64,000 nt of DNA from Parachryseolinea silvisoli. Lineage in GTDB: Bacteria; Bacteroidota; Bacteroidia; Cytophagales; Cyclobacteriaceae. Positions 7,569 through 16,332 of the stretch are shown here, one piece after another. The notes beneath the pieces are model-generated. The model worked only from the letters and a program-made list of their open reading frames with translations, ran no database searches and had not been told where the DNA came from. Position 1 is the stretch's first letter. Each line of letters opens with the position of its first letter. The stretch is from contig NZ_JAIOAO010000002.1 in assembly GCF_021190955.1 (NCBI RefSeq), positions 1,240,001 through 1,304,000 on the forward strand, given 5' to 3'. A program made the position numbers and the translations under genes.

Positions 7569-9176
7569 CTATTCTTTGTTGCGCTTTTTGCCACGCGCTT
7601 TGTCGTTTTCAATGTTGAACGACGACTTAATGCCGGAAAAGAGCGATTTCCACCAAAAATTAAAGATGGCCTTTTTACGGTCGCGGTAGAACAGCACGGT
7701 CCCCGTTTTCTTCTCTCCCGTAAAGAGTTTACCCGCGTCGTCCTGAATGAAAGTATTCAGCGCAAAGCTCAGGAACTCATTCTTGAGCGTACCGTCTTTG
7801 TCTTTATCGCGATCTTTCTTGCGATCCTTCTTTTTGGGTTTGCGCAGGCCGGCAACTTTCAGGTCATGATAGCTTAAGTCGACGGAGCCATCGGAGCGGA
7901 TGTCGTTGAACCGGAATTGGAACGCCAACCGGGTCATCACGCCGCTTTCAATCTTAATCTTGGCCTGAGGCTGTAATATATCATTCAGGCTGGGCAACGG
8001 AAACGCTAGCAGGGTGCCTTTGAGGAAAGCGGGTTTCTTTGTACGCGAAAAGGTGCACTGTATAGCCAGCTTCCCCTTGCCCATAAAGTTGGCCGCGGCA
8101 ATTAGTACCGGGGCCTCGGCCGTGCTGTCTTGTGTAATATGCGTGAGCGTGGCATTCAACTCGTCAAAGAAGACGGTGCCACTGGAGTCGGCTTTTTCGC
8201 CCACCTCTTCGTATGAAATAAAGCTCTTCACCAAATGCAAGGTATCGATGCGCAGGTAAAACGGTATACGCTTTATTGCGTCGATCGGCAAGGGTGTATA
8301 CGTCTTATTGGGAAAAGGGTAATGTTTATTGCGATAAATACGTAATGTGGTGCTCGTCTCCAGGCGGTCAGCGGTGAAAAATGTAGAGTCTCCCATACCC
8401 ACTTGAAAATTGCGCAGGCTGAGATAAGGAATGAGACCTTCAAAACGATCCACCTCTTGCCCCATGCGGCGGGCAAAGGCACGTTTGGAGTATCGCGGCT
8501 TAATCGTGATGGTGTCGGCCTCTAATTGTTGTAAGGTTTTGTTGATCGTCAGTTGGTGGATGCCAAAAGTATACAGGGCTGTGACGATCCGGGTGGAATC
8601 AAGACGGATGCCGCCGACGTCGAAGGCCTGTGGTAAACGCTTATCAAAGGTGAACGCCGCTGCGGCGAAGTGCAATGAAACAGATAACGTATCGTGTTGC
8701 ACGGTATCGGTTTGTACCAGGGTGAGACCAGGGATGTGCAGCGAATCTATTTCCAATACGAAGGACGATGTCTTTTGTTTTTTTGCTGTCGCCTCGTCCA
8801 CTTTTGCGCTGTCTTCTGCAGCAGGCTTTGTTAGCAGTAGCATAGGGTGGTCGATGTGGGCGCGAGCGATATGGAGGCGCTTGCGGAACAGTAATGGTAA
8901 AAGCTTGATGGAAGAAATTTCAATGCGGGAAGATCGCAGGCGCAGGTGTTGTGCAGGCACACTCAGTTCGAACGAGTCGACGACCACGTTCATGCCTGCG
9001 AGGTCGATGTGTAACGAATCGTAATGAATGTCGATACCTTGCTGCTTCAGGTCGGCTACGGCTATGCGGGCTTTTTGTTGTAAAAAGGCAGGCAGGCGGG
9101 TGTAGCCCACAAATGCCAACACTCCCAATACAAGGACGCCGGCGGCGAAGATTAACAGAATTTTTTTGCGTTTCAT
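7569..9176 (-). CDS. AsmA-like membrane-anchored periplasmic protein
   Basis: 535 residues. One N-terminal transmembrane anchor (ILLIFAAGVLVLGVLAFVGY) is followed by a long beta-rich region with repeated short strands (for example IDIHYDSLHIDLAGMNVVVD). This matches the AsmA/DUF748 type, whose larger relatives form bridges that carry phospholipids from inner to outer membrane. A Lys/Asp-rich stretch (KPKKKDRKKDRDKDKDG) near residue 450 is unusual and probably a loop. It is read leftwards, just after the terminator that closes the OmpA-like gene, so it needs its own promoter. Its nearness to mla-type genes fits an envelope-lipid role, but this is inference. Confidence 0.72.
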   Translation of the reverse strand: MKRKKILLIFAAGVLVLGVLAFVGYTRLPAFLQQKARIAVADLKQQGIDIHYDSLHIDLAGMNVVVDSFELSVPAQHLRLRSSRIEISSIKLLPLLFRKRLHIARAHIDHPMLLLTKPAAEDSAKVDEATAKKQKTSSFVLEIDSLHIPGLTLVQTDTVQHDTLSVSLHFAAAAFTFDKRLPQAFDVGGIRLDSTRIVTALYTFGIHQLTINKTLQQLEADTITIKPRYSKRAFARRMGQEVDRFEGLIPYLSLRNFQVGMGDSTFFTADRLETSTTLRIYRNKHYPFPNKTYTPLPIDAIKRIPFYLRIDTLHLVKSFISYEEVGEKADSSGTVFFDELNATLTHITQDSTAEAPVLIAAANFMGKGKLAIQCTFSRTKKPAFLKGTLLAFPLPSLNDILQPQAKIKIESGVMTRLAFQFRFNDIRSDGSVDLSYHDLKVAGLRKPKKKDRKKDRDKDKDGTLKNEFLSFALNTFIQDDAGKLFTGEKKTGTVLFYRDRKKAIFNFWWKSLFSGIKSSFNIENDKARGKKRNKE

Positions 9177-9201
9177 GATATCACCCCGGCGGGGCTTTCA
9201 G

Positions 9202-9239
9202 AAAAAAAATCCCTGAAGGAGTATAGCTCCTCCAGGGAT
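9202..9239 (-). terminator. Rho-independent terminator of the OmpA-like gene
   Basis: A 13-bp stem with one mismatch (ATCCCTGaAGGAG against CTCCTCCAGGGAT) with a TATAG loop at 9209-9239. On the minus strand it is followed by eight T (A run at 9202-9209). It lies 22 bases past the stop of the gene ending at 9262. Confidence 0.9.
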
Positions 9240-9261
9240 CCAGAGATAGCGGATGGTATCG

Positions 9262-9957
9262 CTACGAATTGCCAAGCTGATTTTTTTCAGCAAGCTTCTT
9301 CATTTTTTTGTTTGCGAAGATTGCTACTTCTACCCGACGATTTTGGTTGCGGCCCGCATCGCTGGCGTTGTCGGCAACCGGTTGGCTTTCGCCATAACCC
9401 ACTGTCGACAGCCGTGTATTTTTTACAGCCTGCGCAGTCAAATACGAAGCTACAGCCTTTGCACGCTGCTCTGACAGTGTTTGGTTTAGTTCGTCGCCGC
9501 CCGTGTTATCGGTGTGACCCTCGATGAGAATCTCAGTATCTTCGTACTTGTTCAGCGTGGCGGCCAGCTCGCGCAGGTTTTGCTGCGTGGTATTGTTAAG
9601 CTGTGACGAGTTCAGTGCGAAGAGTAATCCTGAATTGAAGGTGATCTTGATCCCTTCTCCTACGCGTTCTACTTGTGCCCCTTCGAGGTCGCGCTTAATT
9701 TCTTCTGCTTGTTTATCCATCTGACGGCCGATCAACGCGCCGGCCGCACCGCCTACCGTCGCACCGATGATGGCGCCGACGGCTGTGTTACCCGACTGGT
9801 GGCCGATTACGCCCCCGATAGCACCTCCGGCACCGGCGCCGATGGCACCACCCTTCATGGTATTATTTGCCTGGCAGCCGCCAAGCAAACCTGCTGTGAT
9901 GGCCGCTGTGGCCAACAGCAAGGTCGATCTTGAAATCAATTGCTGTACGGTTTTCAT
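9262..9957 (-). CDS. OmpA-family lipoprotein with glycine-zipper region
   Basis: 231 residues. A lipoprotein signal ends in LLGGC (Cys28). Residues 34-80 are a glycine-zipper (GGAIGAGAGGAIGGVIGHQ, later GAIIGATVGGAAGALIG) that probably inserts in a membrane. The C-terminal OmpA domain (about 105-220) has ILIEGHTDNTGG, LSEQRAKAV and NQNRRVEVAI, the residues that bind peptidoglycan diaminopimelate. It thus tethers the outer membrane to the cell wall. Relatives with the same two-part layout are the YiaD type. The gene is single, with a terminator downstream. Confidence 0.93.
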   Translation of the reverse strand: MKTVQQLISRSTLLLATAAITAGLLGGCQANNTMKGGAIGAGAGGAIGGVIGHQSGNTAVGAIIGATVGGAAGALIGRQMDKQAEEIKRDLEGAQVERVGEGIKITFNSGLLFALNSSQLNNTTQQNLRELAATLNKYEDTEILIEGHTDNTGGDELNQTLSEQRAKAVASYLTAQAVKNTRLSTVGYGESQPVADNASDAGRNQNRRVEVAIFANKKMKKLAEKNQLGNS

Positions 9958-9985
9958 ATCTTCATTAGTTTAGTTTATTTACTCG

Positions 9986-10017
9986 CTGCCCGCCAACGTT
10001 AAAACTTCGGCGGGCAG
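9986..10017. repeat. Hairpin between lmo0937-like and OmpA-like genes
   Basis: Perfect 9-bp arms CTGCCCGCC and GGCGGGCAG around a 14-base spacer. There is no T run on either side, so it may be a weak terminator of the small upstream gene or an mRNA 3' end stabiliser. Confidence 0.5.
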
Positions 10018-10028
10018 GCGATAGATTG

Positions 10029-10175
10029 TCACGCTCGTCGAATCACGCCCAGTAACAGCGAGACGATAGCCAATACGATAAGAACATGGATCAAGCCTGT
10101 AGCGCTATAATAGAATACGCCCAGCAGCCAGCCGATAATCAAGATGACCGCAATTAAATACAATAGTGATCTCAT
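10029..10175 (-). CDS. Tiny lmo0937/DUF5670-like membrane protein
   Basis: 48 residues: two transmembrane helices separated by a short turn (first helix LLYLIAVILIIGWLLGVFYY, then SATGLIHVLIVLAIVSLLLG), ending in RRA. The pattern xLLYxIAVILIIGWLLGFF...GxIHxLLVIAIIxLLLxxI is that of the lmo0937/DUF5670 family, common in Bacteroidota and Firmicutes next to stress genes; function unknown. ATG at 10175, TGA at 10029-10031. It was found by translating the minus strand directly because it is very short. The next gene downstream, 71 bases on, is the OmpA-like lipoprotein. Confidence 0.82.
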   Translation of the reverse strand: MRSLLYLIAVILIIGWLLGVFYYSATGLIHVLIVLAIVSLLLGVIRRA

Positions 10176-10416
10176 ATAGGGGTTTGTTAGTTGTTATTAA
10201 TATGGTTTCGGAGTATGGAATAAAAAAGCTTGCCATTGCAACACACGCAGGTGGTGCTCTATACACAATGCTTATTATACGCACCTGTAGGGGTCTGGGA
10301 AATAACGTTCGGTTATCGCTATTGGGTATTTTTTTGCACAGCGACCCGACGCATGGGCGATTGCGAGCGGGGTACAAGTTTTACACTGTACTGGCGAGAG
10401 CATAGTACTTTACCGC

Positions 10417-11172
10417 ATGAAAATCAGAAATTTCTTAATACGCATAGCTGATATATACCGATTTGTTGCCCGTGCGGTGCGTGAAACCATCCTTCCACCC
10501 TATGAATGGAAGGAAACGTTGCACCAATGTTTTGTCGTGGGCAACCGGTCCCTGTTCCTCATCGCCTTTACGTCCTTTTTAGCGGGTGTCGTATTTACGC
10601 GGCAATCGCGACCGTCACTTGCGTCGTTCGGTGCCGAGTCGTGGCTACCCTCGCTGGTATCACAAGCGGTAATACGTTCATTGGGGCCGTTGATCACAGG
10701 GCTGATCTGCGCAGGCAAGCTAGGCTCTAATATTGGTGCCGAGTTGGGCAGCATGCGTGTATCCGAGCAGATCGACGCCATGGAAGTGTCGGGCACGCGG
10801 CCGTTTTCGTACTTAGTAGTAAGCCGCGTTACGGCGACGACACTGATGCTACCGTTACTGGTAGTGTTCGCAGATGCCATGGCATTGCTGGGGTCTTATC
10901 TGACCGTGAACACGATCAACAGCACTGGCTTTATGCTATATTTTAACGACGTGTCCGTATCCGTCACGTATGTTGATATATTTTCATCGATCATCAAGGC
11001 CGGGTTCTTTGGCTTTGCCATCGGCATTGTAGGATGCTACGCCGGTTACCATGCTGAACGTGGCACGACAGGGGTTGGGCGCGCCGCCAATACCGCTGTC
11101 GTGGCATCGATGATCCTGATCTTTATCGTAGACTTGTTAAGCCTGCAATTCATTAATCTCTTCCGCCGATGA
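10417..11172 (+). CDS. mlaE: Mla-type lipid ABC transporter permease
   Basis: 251 residues with about five to six membrane segments. The motif region GPLITGLICAGKLGSNIGAELGSM followed by RVSEQIDAMEVSGTRPF (read in two parts) is the signature of MlaE permeases (AxxxGxxxAELGTMxVxEQIDALxxMG). It pairs with an ATPase whose start overlaps this stop (ATGA) and an MCE-domain protein. Together they move phospholipids between inner and outer membranes, keeping outer-leaflet asymmetry. No mlaB or mlaC gene follows, as is usual in Bacteroidota. Confidence 0.93.
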   Translation: MKIRNFLIRIADIYRFVARAVRETILPPYEWKETLHQCFVVGNRSLFLIAFTSFLAGVVFTRQSRPSLASFGAESWLPSLVSQAVIRSLGPLITGLICAGKLGSNIGAELGSMRVSEQIDAMEVSGTRPFSYLVVSRVTATTLMLPLLVVFADAMALLGSYLTVNTINSTGFMLYFNDVSVSVTYVDIFSSIIKAGFFGFAIGIVGCYAGYHAERGTTGVGRAANTAVVASMILIFIVDLLSLQFINLFRR

Positions 11173-11960
11173 TCACGCCTTTGCAAAATAACCGGCATAC
11201 CTCTGCCGCCGGAACACAGCAAGCTGACGACGCCGTAGTCGCCAGTGTACGCAACTTACAAAAGTCTTTCGGCGATGTAATCGTGTTGCGTGATGTAAAC
11301 CTGGACCTCTACGCTGGCGAGAACCTGGTCATCCTTGGACGTTCGGGTACTGGCAAATCGGTCCTGATCAAATGTATGGTGGGTTTAATTAAACCCGACG
11401 CTGGCTCGATCAACATTCTTGGCTACGATGTATTGAAACTAAATCAGGACGAACTAAACGAAATGCGCCTGCAAGTGGGATTTTCGTTTCAGGGTAGCGC
11501 CCTTTACGACTCCATGACGGTGCGCCAAAACCTGGAATTCCCGCTTCAACGCAATCTGGGCATTTTTGATCAGACAGAATTAAATGAGCGAGTGGTGAAT
11601 GCGTTGGAGGATGTGGGGTTGGAATCGGCCATTGATAAAATGCCGTCGGAGCTTTCGGGCGGTATGAAAAAGCGCGTAGGCATTGCCCGCACGTTGATTC
11701 TGAACCCCAAGATCATGCTGTACGATGAACCTACGGCCGGGCTGGATCCGATCACCTCGATCGAGATCAACGATCTGATTGTAAAGGTGCGCGACAAATA
11801 TAAAACAGCCTCCATCATCATTACGCACGATATCAGTAGTGCCCGCCATACAGCGGACCGCGTCATTGCGTTGGTGGGAGGATATAATAAACAGGAAGGA
11901 ACATTTGATGAGATCAAGCAAACTACGGATCCGGAACTCCAGCCCTTCTTTAACTATTGA
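11169..11960 (+). CDS. mlaF: Mla-type lipid ABC transporter ATPase
   Basis: 263 residues. Walker A GRSGTGKS, Q-loop FSFQGSALYDSMTV, ABC signature LSGGMKKRVGIAR, Walker B IMLYDEPTAGLDP and the switch His in IIITHD are all present. FQGSALYDSMTVRQNLEFPL is typical of MlaF. Start ATG overlaps the permease stop by four bases, so translation is coupled. A Thr/Ala-rich extension of about 25 residues precedes the ABC core. Drives lipid transfer through the MlaE permease and MCE protein. Confidence 0.94.
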   Translation: MITPLQNNRHTSAAGTQQADDAVVASVRNLQKSFGDVIVLRDVNLDLYAGENLVILGRSGTGKSVLIKCMVGLIKPDAGSINILGYDVLKLNQDELNEMRLQVGFSFQGSALYDSMTVRQNLEFPLQRNLGIFDQTELNERVVNALEDVGLESAIDKMPSELSGGMKKRVGIARTLILNPKIMLYDEPTAGLDPITSIEINDLIVKVRDKYKTASIIITHDISSARHTADRVIALVGGYNKQEGTFDEIKQTTDPELQPFFNY

Positions 11961-11994
11961 CAGTATTATCTGAAAACATTAAGTCTATACGATT

Positions 11995-12987
11995 ATGAAA
12001 ACAGCGGAAGTAAAACAGGACATAAAGCTCGGCATCTTTGTCGTAAGCGGAGTGCTGCTATTTGTCCTGGCGGCGTTCTTTATTGGTAGTGAGAACAATT
12101 TGTTCAGCCGCACCTTTACGGTGATGGCCGTTTTTAAAAACGTGGAGGGTCTCAAGCGCGGCGACAATGTGTGGTTGTCCGGTGTAAAAATCGGCACCGT
12201 ACGGGATGTAACGATCGCCGCCGAAGGCAAAGTATTGGTGACCATGTTGCTGAAGGAAAAACAGAATGAATTTATCCGGCGTGATGCTACAGCGTCGGTC
12301 GGCTCAGATGGACTGGTTGGTAACAAGATCGTGGTGATACGCCCGGGCGTTGCGCCCCAAAATATTGCTGATAACGACACGATCAATTCATTGTCGCCAA
12401 CAGACACGCAAGACCTCATCAACATCGCGAAAGATGTAGGAGAAAATACACGTTCACTGACGTTCAATTTGAAGGAAGTCGCACGCCGGGTGAGTGACGG
12501 GCAAGGCATCGTAGGGGACCTGATTACTGACAAGGGCTCGTTCTCACACGATCTGCGTGAGACCGCCACCAACCTGCGGCAAGTTGGCGCGAATATGAGC
12601 AAAGCATCGGCACAGTTGAATGACCTGGTGTATGAAATGAAAAACGGCCAGGGGGTAATTCACAAGCTGGTGTCGGACACGACGATGGCAGCCGTATTTG
12701 ACGACGCGTTAGCAAATGTCCAGAAGGTGTCGGCTAATTCGGCGAAGATCGCCAGCGAACTGGAAGAAGTAGTATCAAAAGTAAATAACAACGACAACGC
12801 CTTGGGTAAGCTGCTGGCCGATACAACCTTTGCAAACCGCATGGAAAAAACGATGGTCAATGCGCAGAGCGCCTCGGCAAAGCTGGATGAGAATATGGAA
12901 GCGATGCAGCACAACTTTCTGTTGCGAGGATATTTCCGCAAAAAAGAGAAGCGCGAACGCAAGGCGGCCGAAGCTGGGGATAAATAG
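11995..12987 (+). CDS. mlaD: MCE-domain substrate-binding protein of lipid transporter
   Basis: 330 residues. One N-terminal transmembrane segment (LGIFVVSGVLLFVLAAFFIG) is followed by an MCE domain (about 40-120) with FKNVEGLKRGDNVWLSGVKI, matching the GLxxGxxVxxxGVxVG pattern. A long helical region with repeated DLItDkgs/L(A)DtT-type units (GDLITDKGS, HKLVSDTT, GKLLADTT) follows and would form the needle that spans the periplasm. The C-terminus is basic. It completes the mlaEFD operon, 34 bases after mlaF. Confidence 0.92.
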   Translation: MKTAEVKQDIKLGIFVVSGVLLFVLAAFFIGSENNLFSRTFTVMAVFKNVEGLKRGDNVWLSGVKIGTVRDVTIAAEGKVLVTMLLKEKQNEFIRRDATASVGSDGLVGNKIVVIRPGVAPQNIADNDTINSLSPTDTQDLINIAKDVGENTRSLTFNLKEVARRVSDGQGIVGDLITDKGSFSHDLRETATNLRQVGANMSKASAQLNDLVYEMKNGQGVIHKLVSDTTMAAVFDDALANVQKVSANSAKIASELEEVVSKVNNNDNALGKLLADTTFANRMEKTMVNAQSASAKLDENMEAMQHNFLLRGYFRKKEKRERKAAEAGDK

Positions 12988-13114
12988 AGTCAGTGCGGAC
13001 AAATATGCCGCACGCGTAGATGTTCATCTACAGCGCCAGCGTCTACTGGCAAGGCATAACGGGTATACGATTTTTTACCGTTGCCTACAGCAACCCATTA
13101 AAATTCAGGATATC

Positions 13115-13654
13115 ATGGAAAAGACAACATCAAAATCAAAGAAGACCGCGTCAAAAGACGACGCGTCCTTATTAGAGAATTTCTTTGTAGAAGAGCTCAA
13201 AGACATCTATTGGGCTGAAAAACATCTGACGAAGGCTCTGCCGAAAATGCAGAAAGCCGCTACATCAGAAAGTCTTGCAACCGCATTTGCTGACCACCTG
13301 GTGGCAACCCAGGAACACATCTCACGCCTCGAGAGAGTATTTGAAATGCTGGACAAAAAGCCGCAGGCTAAAAAGTGCGACGCGATGGAAGGCATTCTCA
13401 AAGAGGGCGAGAGCATTATCTCAGAAACCGAAGCAGGATCGGCTACGCGCGATGTGGGCCTGATTCTGGCTGCGCAGAAAGCCGAGCACTACGAAATTGC
13501 TACCTATGGCGGTTTGGCCCAATTGGCCAAGACCATGGGCCGTGAAGACATCAAGAATTTGTTAGGCCAGACACTGGACGAAGAAAAAGAGTGCGATGAG
13601 CTGCTCACTTCGCTGGCCGAAGAGGATATCAACGAAACAGCTGACCAGGAGTAA
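13115..13654 (+). CDS. YciF/DUF892-family ferritin-like protein
   Basis: 179 residues from the ATG at 13115. After a Lys/Ser-rich lead, LENFFVEELKDIYWAEKHLT begins a four-helix bundle; the paired acidic/histidine positions (ELKDIYWAEKHL, ATQEHISRLE, AEHYEIATYGGL, DEEKECDELL) fit the DUF892 family of ferritin-like, probably di-iron proteins linked to stress. The frame is open for a further 285 bases upstream through the end of the MlaD gene, but similarity starts only at this ATG. A strong terminator follows at 13682, so it may be the last gene of the mla transcript or have its own promoter at 12988-13114. Confidence 0.9.
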   Translation: MEKTTSKSKKTASKDDASLLENFFVEELKDIYWAEKHLTKALPKMQKAATSESLATAFADHLVATQEHISRLERVFEMLDKKPQAKKCDAMEGILKEGESIISETEAGSATRDVGLILAAQKAEHYEIATYGGLAQLAKTMGREDIKNLLGQTLDEEKECDELLTSLAEEDINETADQE

Positions 13655-13681
13655 GGTTACAGCTTCCTGTCAGCTTTATAG

Positions 13682-13707
13682 GTCAGGGCATAGCCCTGAC
13701 TTTTTTT
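13682..13707 (+). terminator. Rho-independent terminator
   Basis: Perfect 8-bp stem GTCAGGGC / GCCCTGAC with ATA loop, then seven T, 27 bases after the DUF892-protein gene. It separates that gene from topoisomerase IB, whose ATG is 12 bases further on, so the topoisomerase must use a promoter overlapping this region or read-through. Confidence 0.93.
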
Positions 13708-13719
13708 CGATATACTGCT

Positions 13720-14805
13720 ATGGATATACCTGCTGTATCACTAACACACCGCGAGTTCCTTCGCATAGACCGCAATTACGCACAAGCGGCGAAGGCGGCA
13801 TCATTAAAATATATAACGGACACGTCACGTGGCATTACACGCCTGCGTAAAGGGAAAGGCTTTGCCTATATGCTGGAGCGAAAAGCAATACGTGATAAAG
13901 ATGAAATTCTGCGCATTCGCAAGCTGGCCATTCCGCCCGCGTGGACCGATGTATGGATCTGTGTTGACCCCATGGGGCATATACAAGCCACGGGCTTTGA
14001 CTTGCGTAAGCGCAAACAATATCGCTACCATCCGTTATGGTCGGCCTTGCGTAATGAAACCAAATTTCATCGGTTATATGAATTTGGTAAAGCATTGCCG
14101 GCGCTACGATTACAATTAGAGAAAGATTTGAGCCGGCAGGAGCTTCATGAAGAAAAAGTACTGGCTGCCGTGATTGCGCTCATGGAACGTACCTATATCC
14201 GCATTGGTAATGATGGATATGAAAAACTTTACGGCTCGTACGGATTGACCACATTAAAAGACAAGCACGTCTCCATTGAGGGCAGTAACCTTCAGTTCTC
14301 CTTTAAAGGCAAGAAAGGCATCTTTCACAATGTGTCACTGCGTAACAAGCGGTTGGCGTGTATTGTAAAGGAGTGCCGGGAGATTCCGGGCAAGGAGTTA
14401 TTTCAATACTATGACCGCGCCGGCGTGCGCCACCCGATCGATTCGGGCATGGTCAATGGCTATATCCAGCATGTTACAGGATTTGAATTTACGGCGAAGG
14501 ACTTTCGTACGTGGGCCGGATCGCTGCACTTTTTGCGCGAGATAAAGACGATGGGTGAGGTGGAGCGGGCGGCCGAAGTGAAGCGTAATATACTCCGTGC
14601 GCTTGACGCGGTAAGTAAGAAGCTGGGGAATACGCGAACGGTGTGTCGTAAGTATTATGTACACCCGTCGTTGGTTCGCCTCTACGAAGAGAACAACCTG
14701 CAACGTTACTTCAAGGAGCTGGACGCGATCGAAGTAAACGACGGACAGGCTGATCTCACCGCAGAGGAAAAAGTATTGATGAAAATTCTAAAGGCCATGC
14801 ACTAG
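13720..14805 (+). CDS. DNA topoisomerase IB (poxvirus-type)
   Basis: 361 residues. An N-terminal domain (about 1-80, with GKGFAYM and RKLAIPPAWTDVWIC) precedes a catalytic domain with LMERTYIRIGNDGYEKLYGSYG (first catalytic Arg in TYIRIGN), a KGKKG loop carrying the catalytic Lys, and KYYVHPSLVRLY at the C-terminus, which holds the active tyrosine. It relaxes supercoils of either sign by single-strand cleavage through a 3'-phosphotyrosine link. Bacterial members of this viral-like group average about 340 residues. It sits alone between a terminator and a convergent sugar permease gene. Confidence 0.92.
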   Translation: MDIPAVSLTHREFLRIDRNYAQAAKAASLKYITDTSRGITRLRKGKGFAYMLERKAIRDKDEILRIRKLAIPPAWTDVWICVDPMGHIQATGFDLRKRKQYRYHPLWSALRNETKFHRLYEFGKALPALRLQLEKDLSRQELHEEKVLAAVIALMERTYIRIGNDGYEKLYGSYGLTTLKDKHVSIEGSNLQFSFKGKKGIFHNVSLRNKRLACIVKECREIPGKELFQYYDRAGVRHPIDSGMVNGYIQHVTGFEFTAKDFRTWAGSLHFLREIKTMGEVERAAEVKRNILRALDAVSKKLGNTRTVCRKYYVHPSLVRLYEENNLQRYFKELDAIEVNDGQADLTAEEKVLMKILKAMH

Positions 14806-14813
14806 GGCGGTGC

Positions 14814-16079
14814 TTATTTCTTCCGGCCGACCAGGTATCCTTTGGTACCGAAATACAAGATATACAGATAGCAAGGCAGCATAATCCAGTAAGCCGATTG
14901 CGCATTGTGCAGTTTATCCGACAGCGAGCCGTAGATCAGCGGAAGAATAGCACCACCGGCAATGGCCATGACCAGCAGACCCGAGGCTTGCTTCGTAAAT
15001 TTACCGAGGCCGTCCAGTGCCAATGGCCATACAGCGGGCCAGATAAGCGAGTTGGACAGACCGAGCAGCGCGATGAAGAGCACCGACGTAGCACCGGAAG
15101 TCAGCACGGCCAATACCGTAAAGATGGCTCCTGAGATAGCACAGATCTTCATGGCGAGCTCTTGTGAGAGTATCCGGGGAATGGTAAAGATACCGGTGAT
15201 ATATCCCACCAGCATAAAGGCCAGCGTAGCTTGCGAGAAGTAGCGGGCCGTAGACATCTCAATATTTAAGTATTTACCATAGCTGATGATGGTATCGGCG
15301 GCCATTACCTCCACACCTACATAGACGAACAGTGCCAGTGCACCGAGAAACAGGTGCGGGAACTGGAAGATGCTGGTTTTGCCGGGGACGGATGCGTCAT
15401 TGCTTTCCTCGGAATCTTCTTCGTTGATCTCCGGTAATGACGACAGGATAACGGCGACAGCCAGGACCACGAGGACTGCTGTGATAATAATATAAGGAAC
15501 GATTACGCGTGAAGCGAGCTCTGCCAGTTGCGCTTCTTTCGCCGCAGCATCCATGACCTTCAGGGCGGCCGTCAATTGATCTGCGTCTTTCAGCGCAATA
15601 TAACCGAAGACAATACCCGCCAGGATACCGGCTACTTTGTTACATACCCCCATAATGCTGATACGCTGCGCGGCACTTTCGATCGGGCCGAGAATGGTAA
15701 CGTACGGGTTAGATGCCGTTTGCAACAAGGCAAGGCCAGTACCAATAATAAAGAGGCCGGTCAGGAACAGGTTGTAGTTACGGGATTGTGCTGCCGGTAT
15801 AAAGATCGCGGCACCCACGGCCATCACAAGCAAGCCAAGTGCCATCCCCTTTTTATACCCGGTAAGGTTCAATACATACGAAGAAGGTATACCCATCACA
15901 CCGTAGGCAATAAAGAAAGCAGTGGTTACAAGATAAGCCTGGAAGTCACTCTCCAGCTGACAGGCTATTTTCAGGTACGGTATCAGCGTACCGTTGACCC
16001 AGGTAACAAAGCCGAAAATGAAGAAGAGTGTTCCGATGATGATCATCGGCACCAGGTAGCCTTTCCTTTCGTTGGTCAT
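14814..16079 (-). CDS. Sugar:proton symporter of the FucP/GluP family (MFS)
   Basis: 421 residues with about twelve membrane segments. MIIIGTLFFIFGFVTWVNGTL and IIGTGLALLQTASNPYVTILG (each in part) are hallmarks of the FucP/glucose-galactose permease group; GVCNKVAGILAG is also characteristic. It imports a hexose (fucose, glucose, galactose or N-acetylglucosamine) with protons. The exact sugar cannot be read from sequence. It is read divergently from the nucleotidyltransferase at 16333 across a 253-base AT-rich region. Confidence 0.92.
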   Translation of the reverse strand: MTNERKGYLVPMIIIGTLFFIFGFVTWVNGTLIPYLKIACQLESDFQAYLVTTAFFIAYGVMGIPSSYVLNLTGYKKGMALGLLVMAVGAAIFIPAAQSRNYNLFLTGLFIIGTGLALLQTASNPYVTILGPIESAAQRISIMGVCNKVAGILAGIVFGYIALKDADQLTAALKVMDAAAKEAQLAELASRVIVPYIIITAVLVVLAVAVILSSLPEINEEDSEESNDASVPGKTSIFQFPHLFLGALALFVYVGVEVMAADTIISYGKYLNIEMSTARYFSQATLAFMLVGYITGIFTIPRILSQELAMKICAISGAIFTVLAVLTSGATSVLFIALLGLSNSLIWPAVWPLALDGLGKFTKQASGLLVMAIAGGAILPLIYGSLSDKLHNAQSAYWIMLPCYLYILYFGTKGYLVGRKK

Positions 16080-16332
16080 ACAGGTGGTGTTTTTTAGGTT
16101 TTAGGTTAGGTAAATAGGTTATTATTGTTCGTGTGTTCTATGCACACATGTCTTAAAACTTCTATTTTTGGGGCCTTATTACTTTTTAAAGCGCGAGGCC
16201 TTGAGTATTATTTTTTTGAATTTATCAGGAGGAAATTTTGTAAAACTTCCCATAAGCCCGTCAAAATCCTCCTAAAATCAAAATGTTCGCGCAAACACTT
16301 CGTTTTATCGATCTGAAATAAACTAAAACCCC
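16080..16332. promoter_or_regulatory. AT-rich divergent intergenic region
   Basis: Holds no gene. Near its left end are four TAGGT units at 16096-16130 with spacings of 7, 5 and 9. A -7-like TATTTTTG lies at 16163-16170 on the plus strand. A large imperfect hairpin sits at 16227-16273. It must contain promoters for the sugar permease (minus) and the nucleotidyltransferase (plus). Confidence 0.5.
16227..16273. repeat. Long imperfect hairpin ahead of nucleotidyltransferase
   Basis: Arms AGGAGGAaaTTTTG at 16227-16240 and CAAAATCCTCCT at 16262-16273 pair over 12 bp with a two-base bulge, with a 21-base loop. It lies 60 bases before the ATG at 16333, so would be in the 5' leader if transcription starts at the -7-like element at 16163. 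Confidence 0.5.

Noticed and set aside
10105-10377. 90-codon minus-strand frame upstream of mlaE
   Set aside because: Overlaps the lmo0937-like gene in another frame and has no family pattern.
12830-13114. N-terminal extension of the DUF892 protein into the MlaD gene
   Set aside because: The extra part lies mostly inside the MlaD coding sequence in another frame and has no similarity to the family.
13021-13114. A sigma-54 promoter suggested by TGGCAAGG upstream of the DUF892 gene
   Set aside because: The -12 GC element is not at the required distance, so the match is incomplete.
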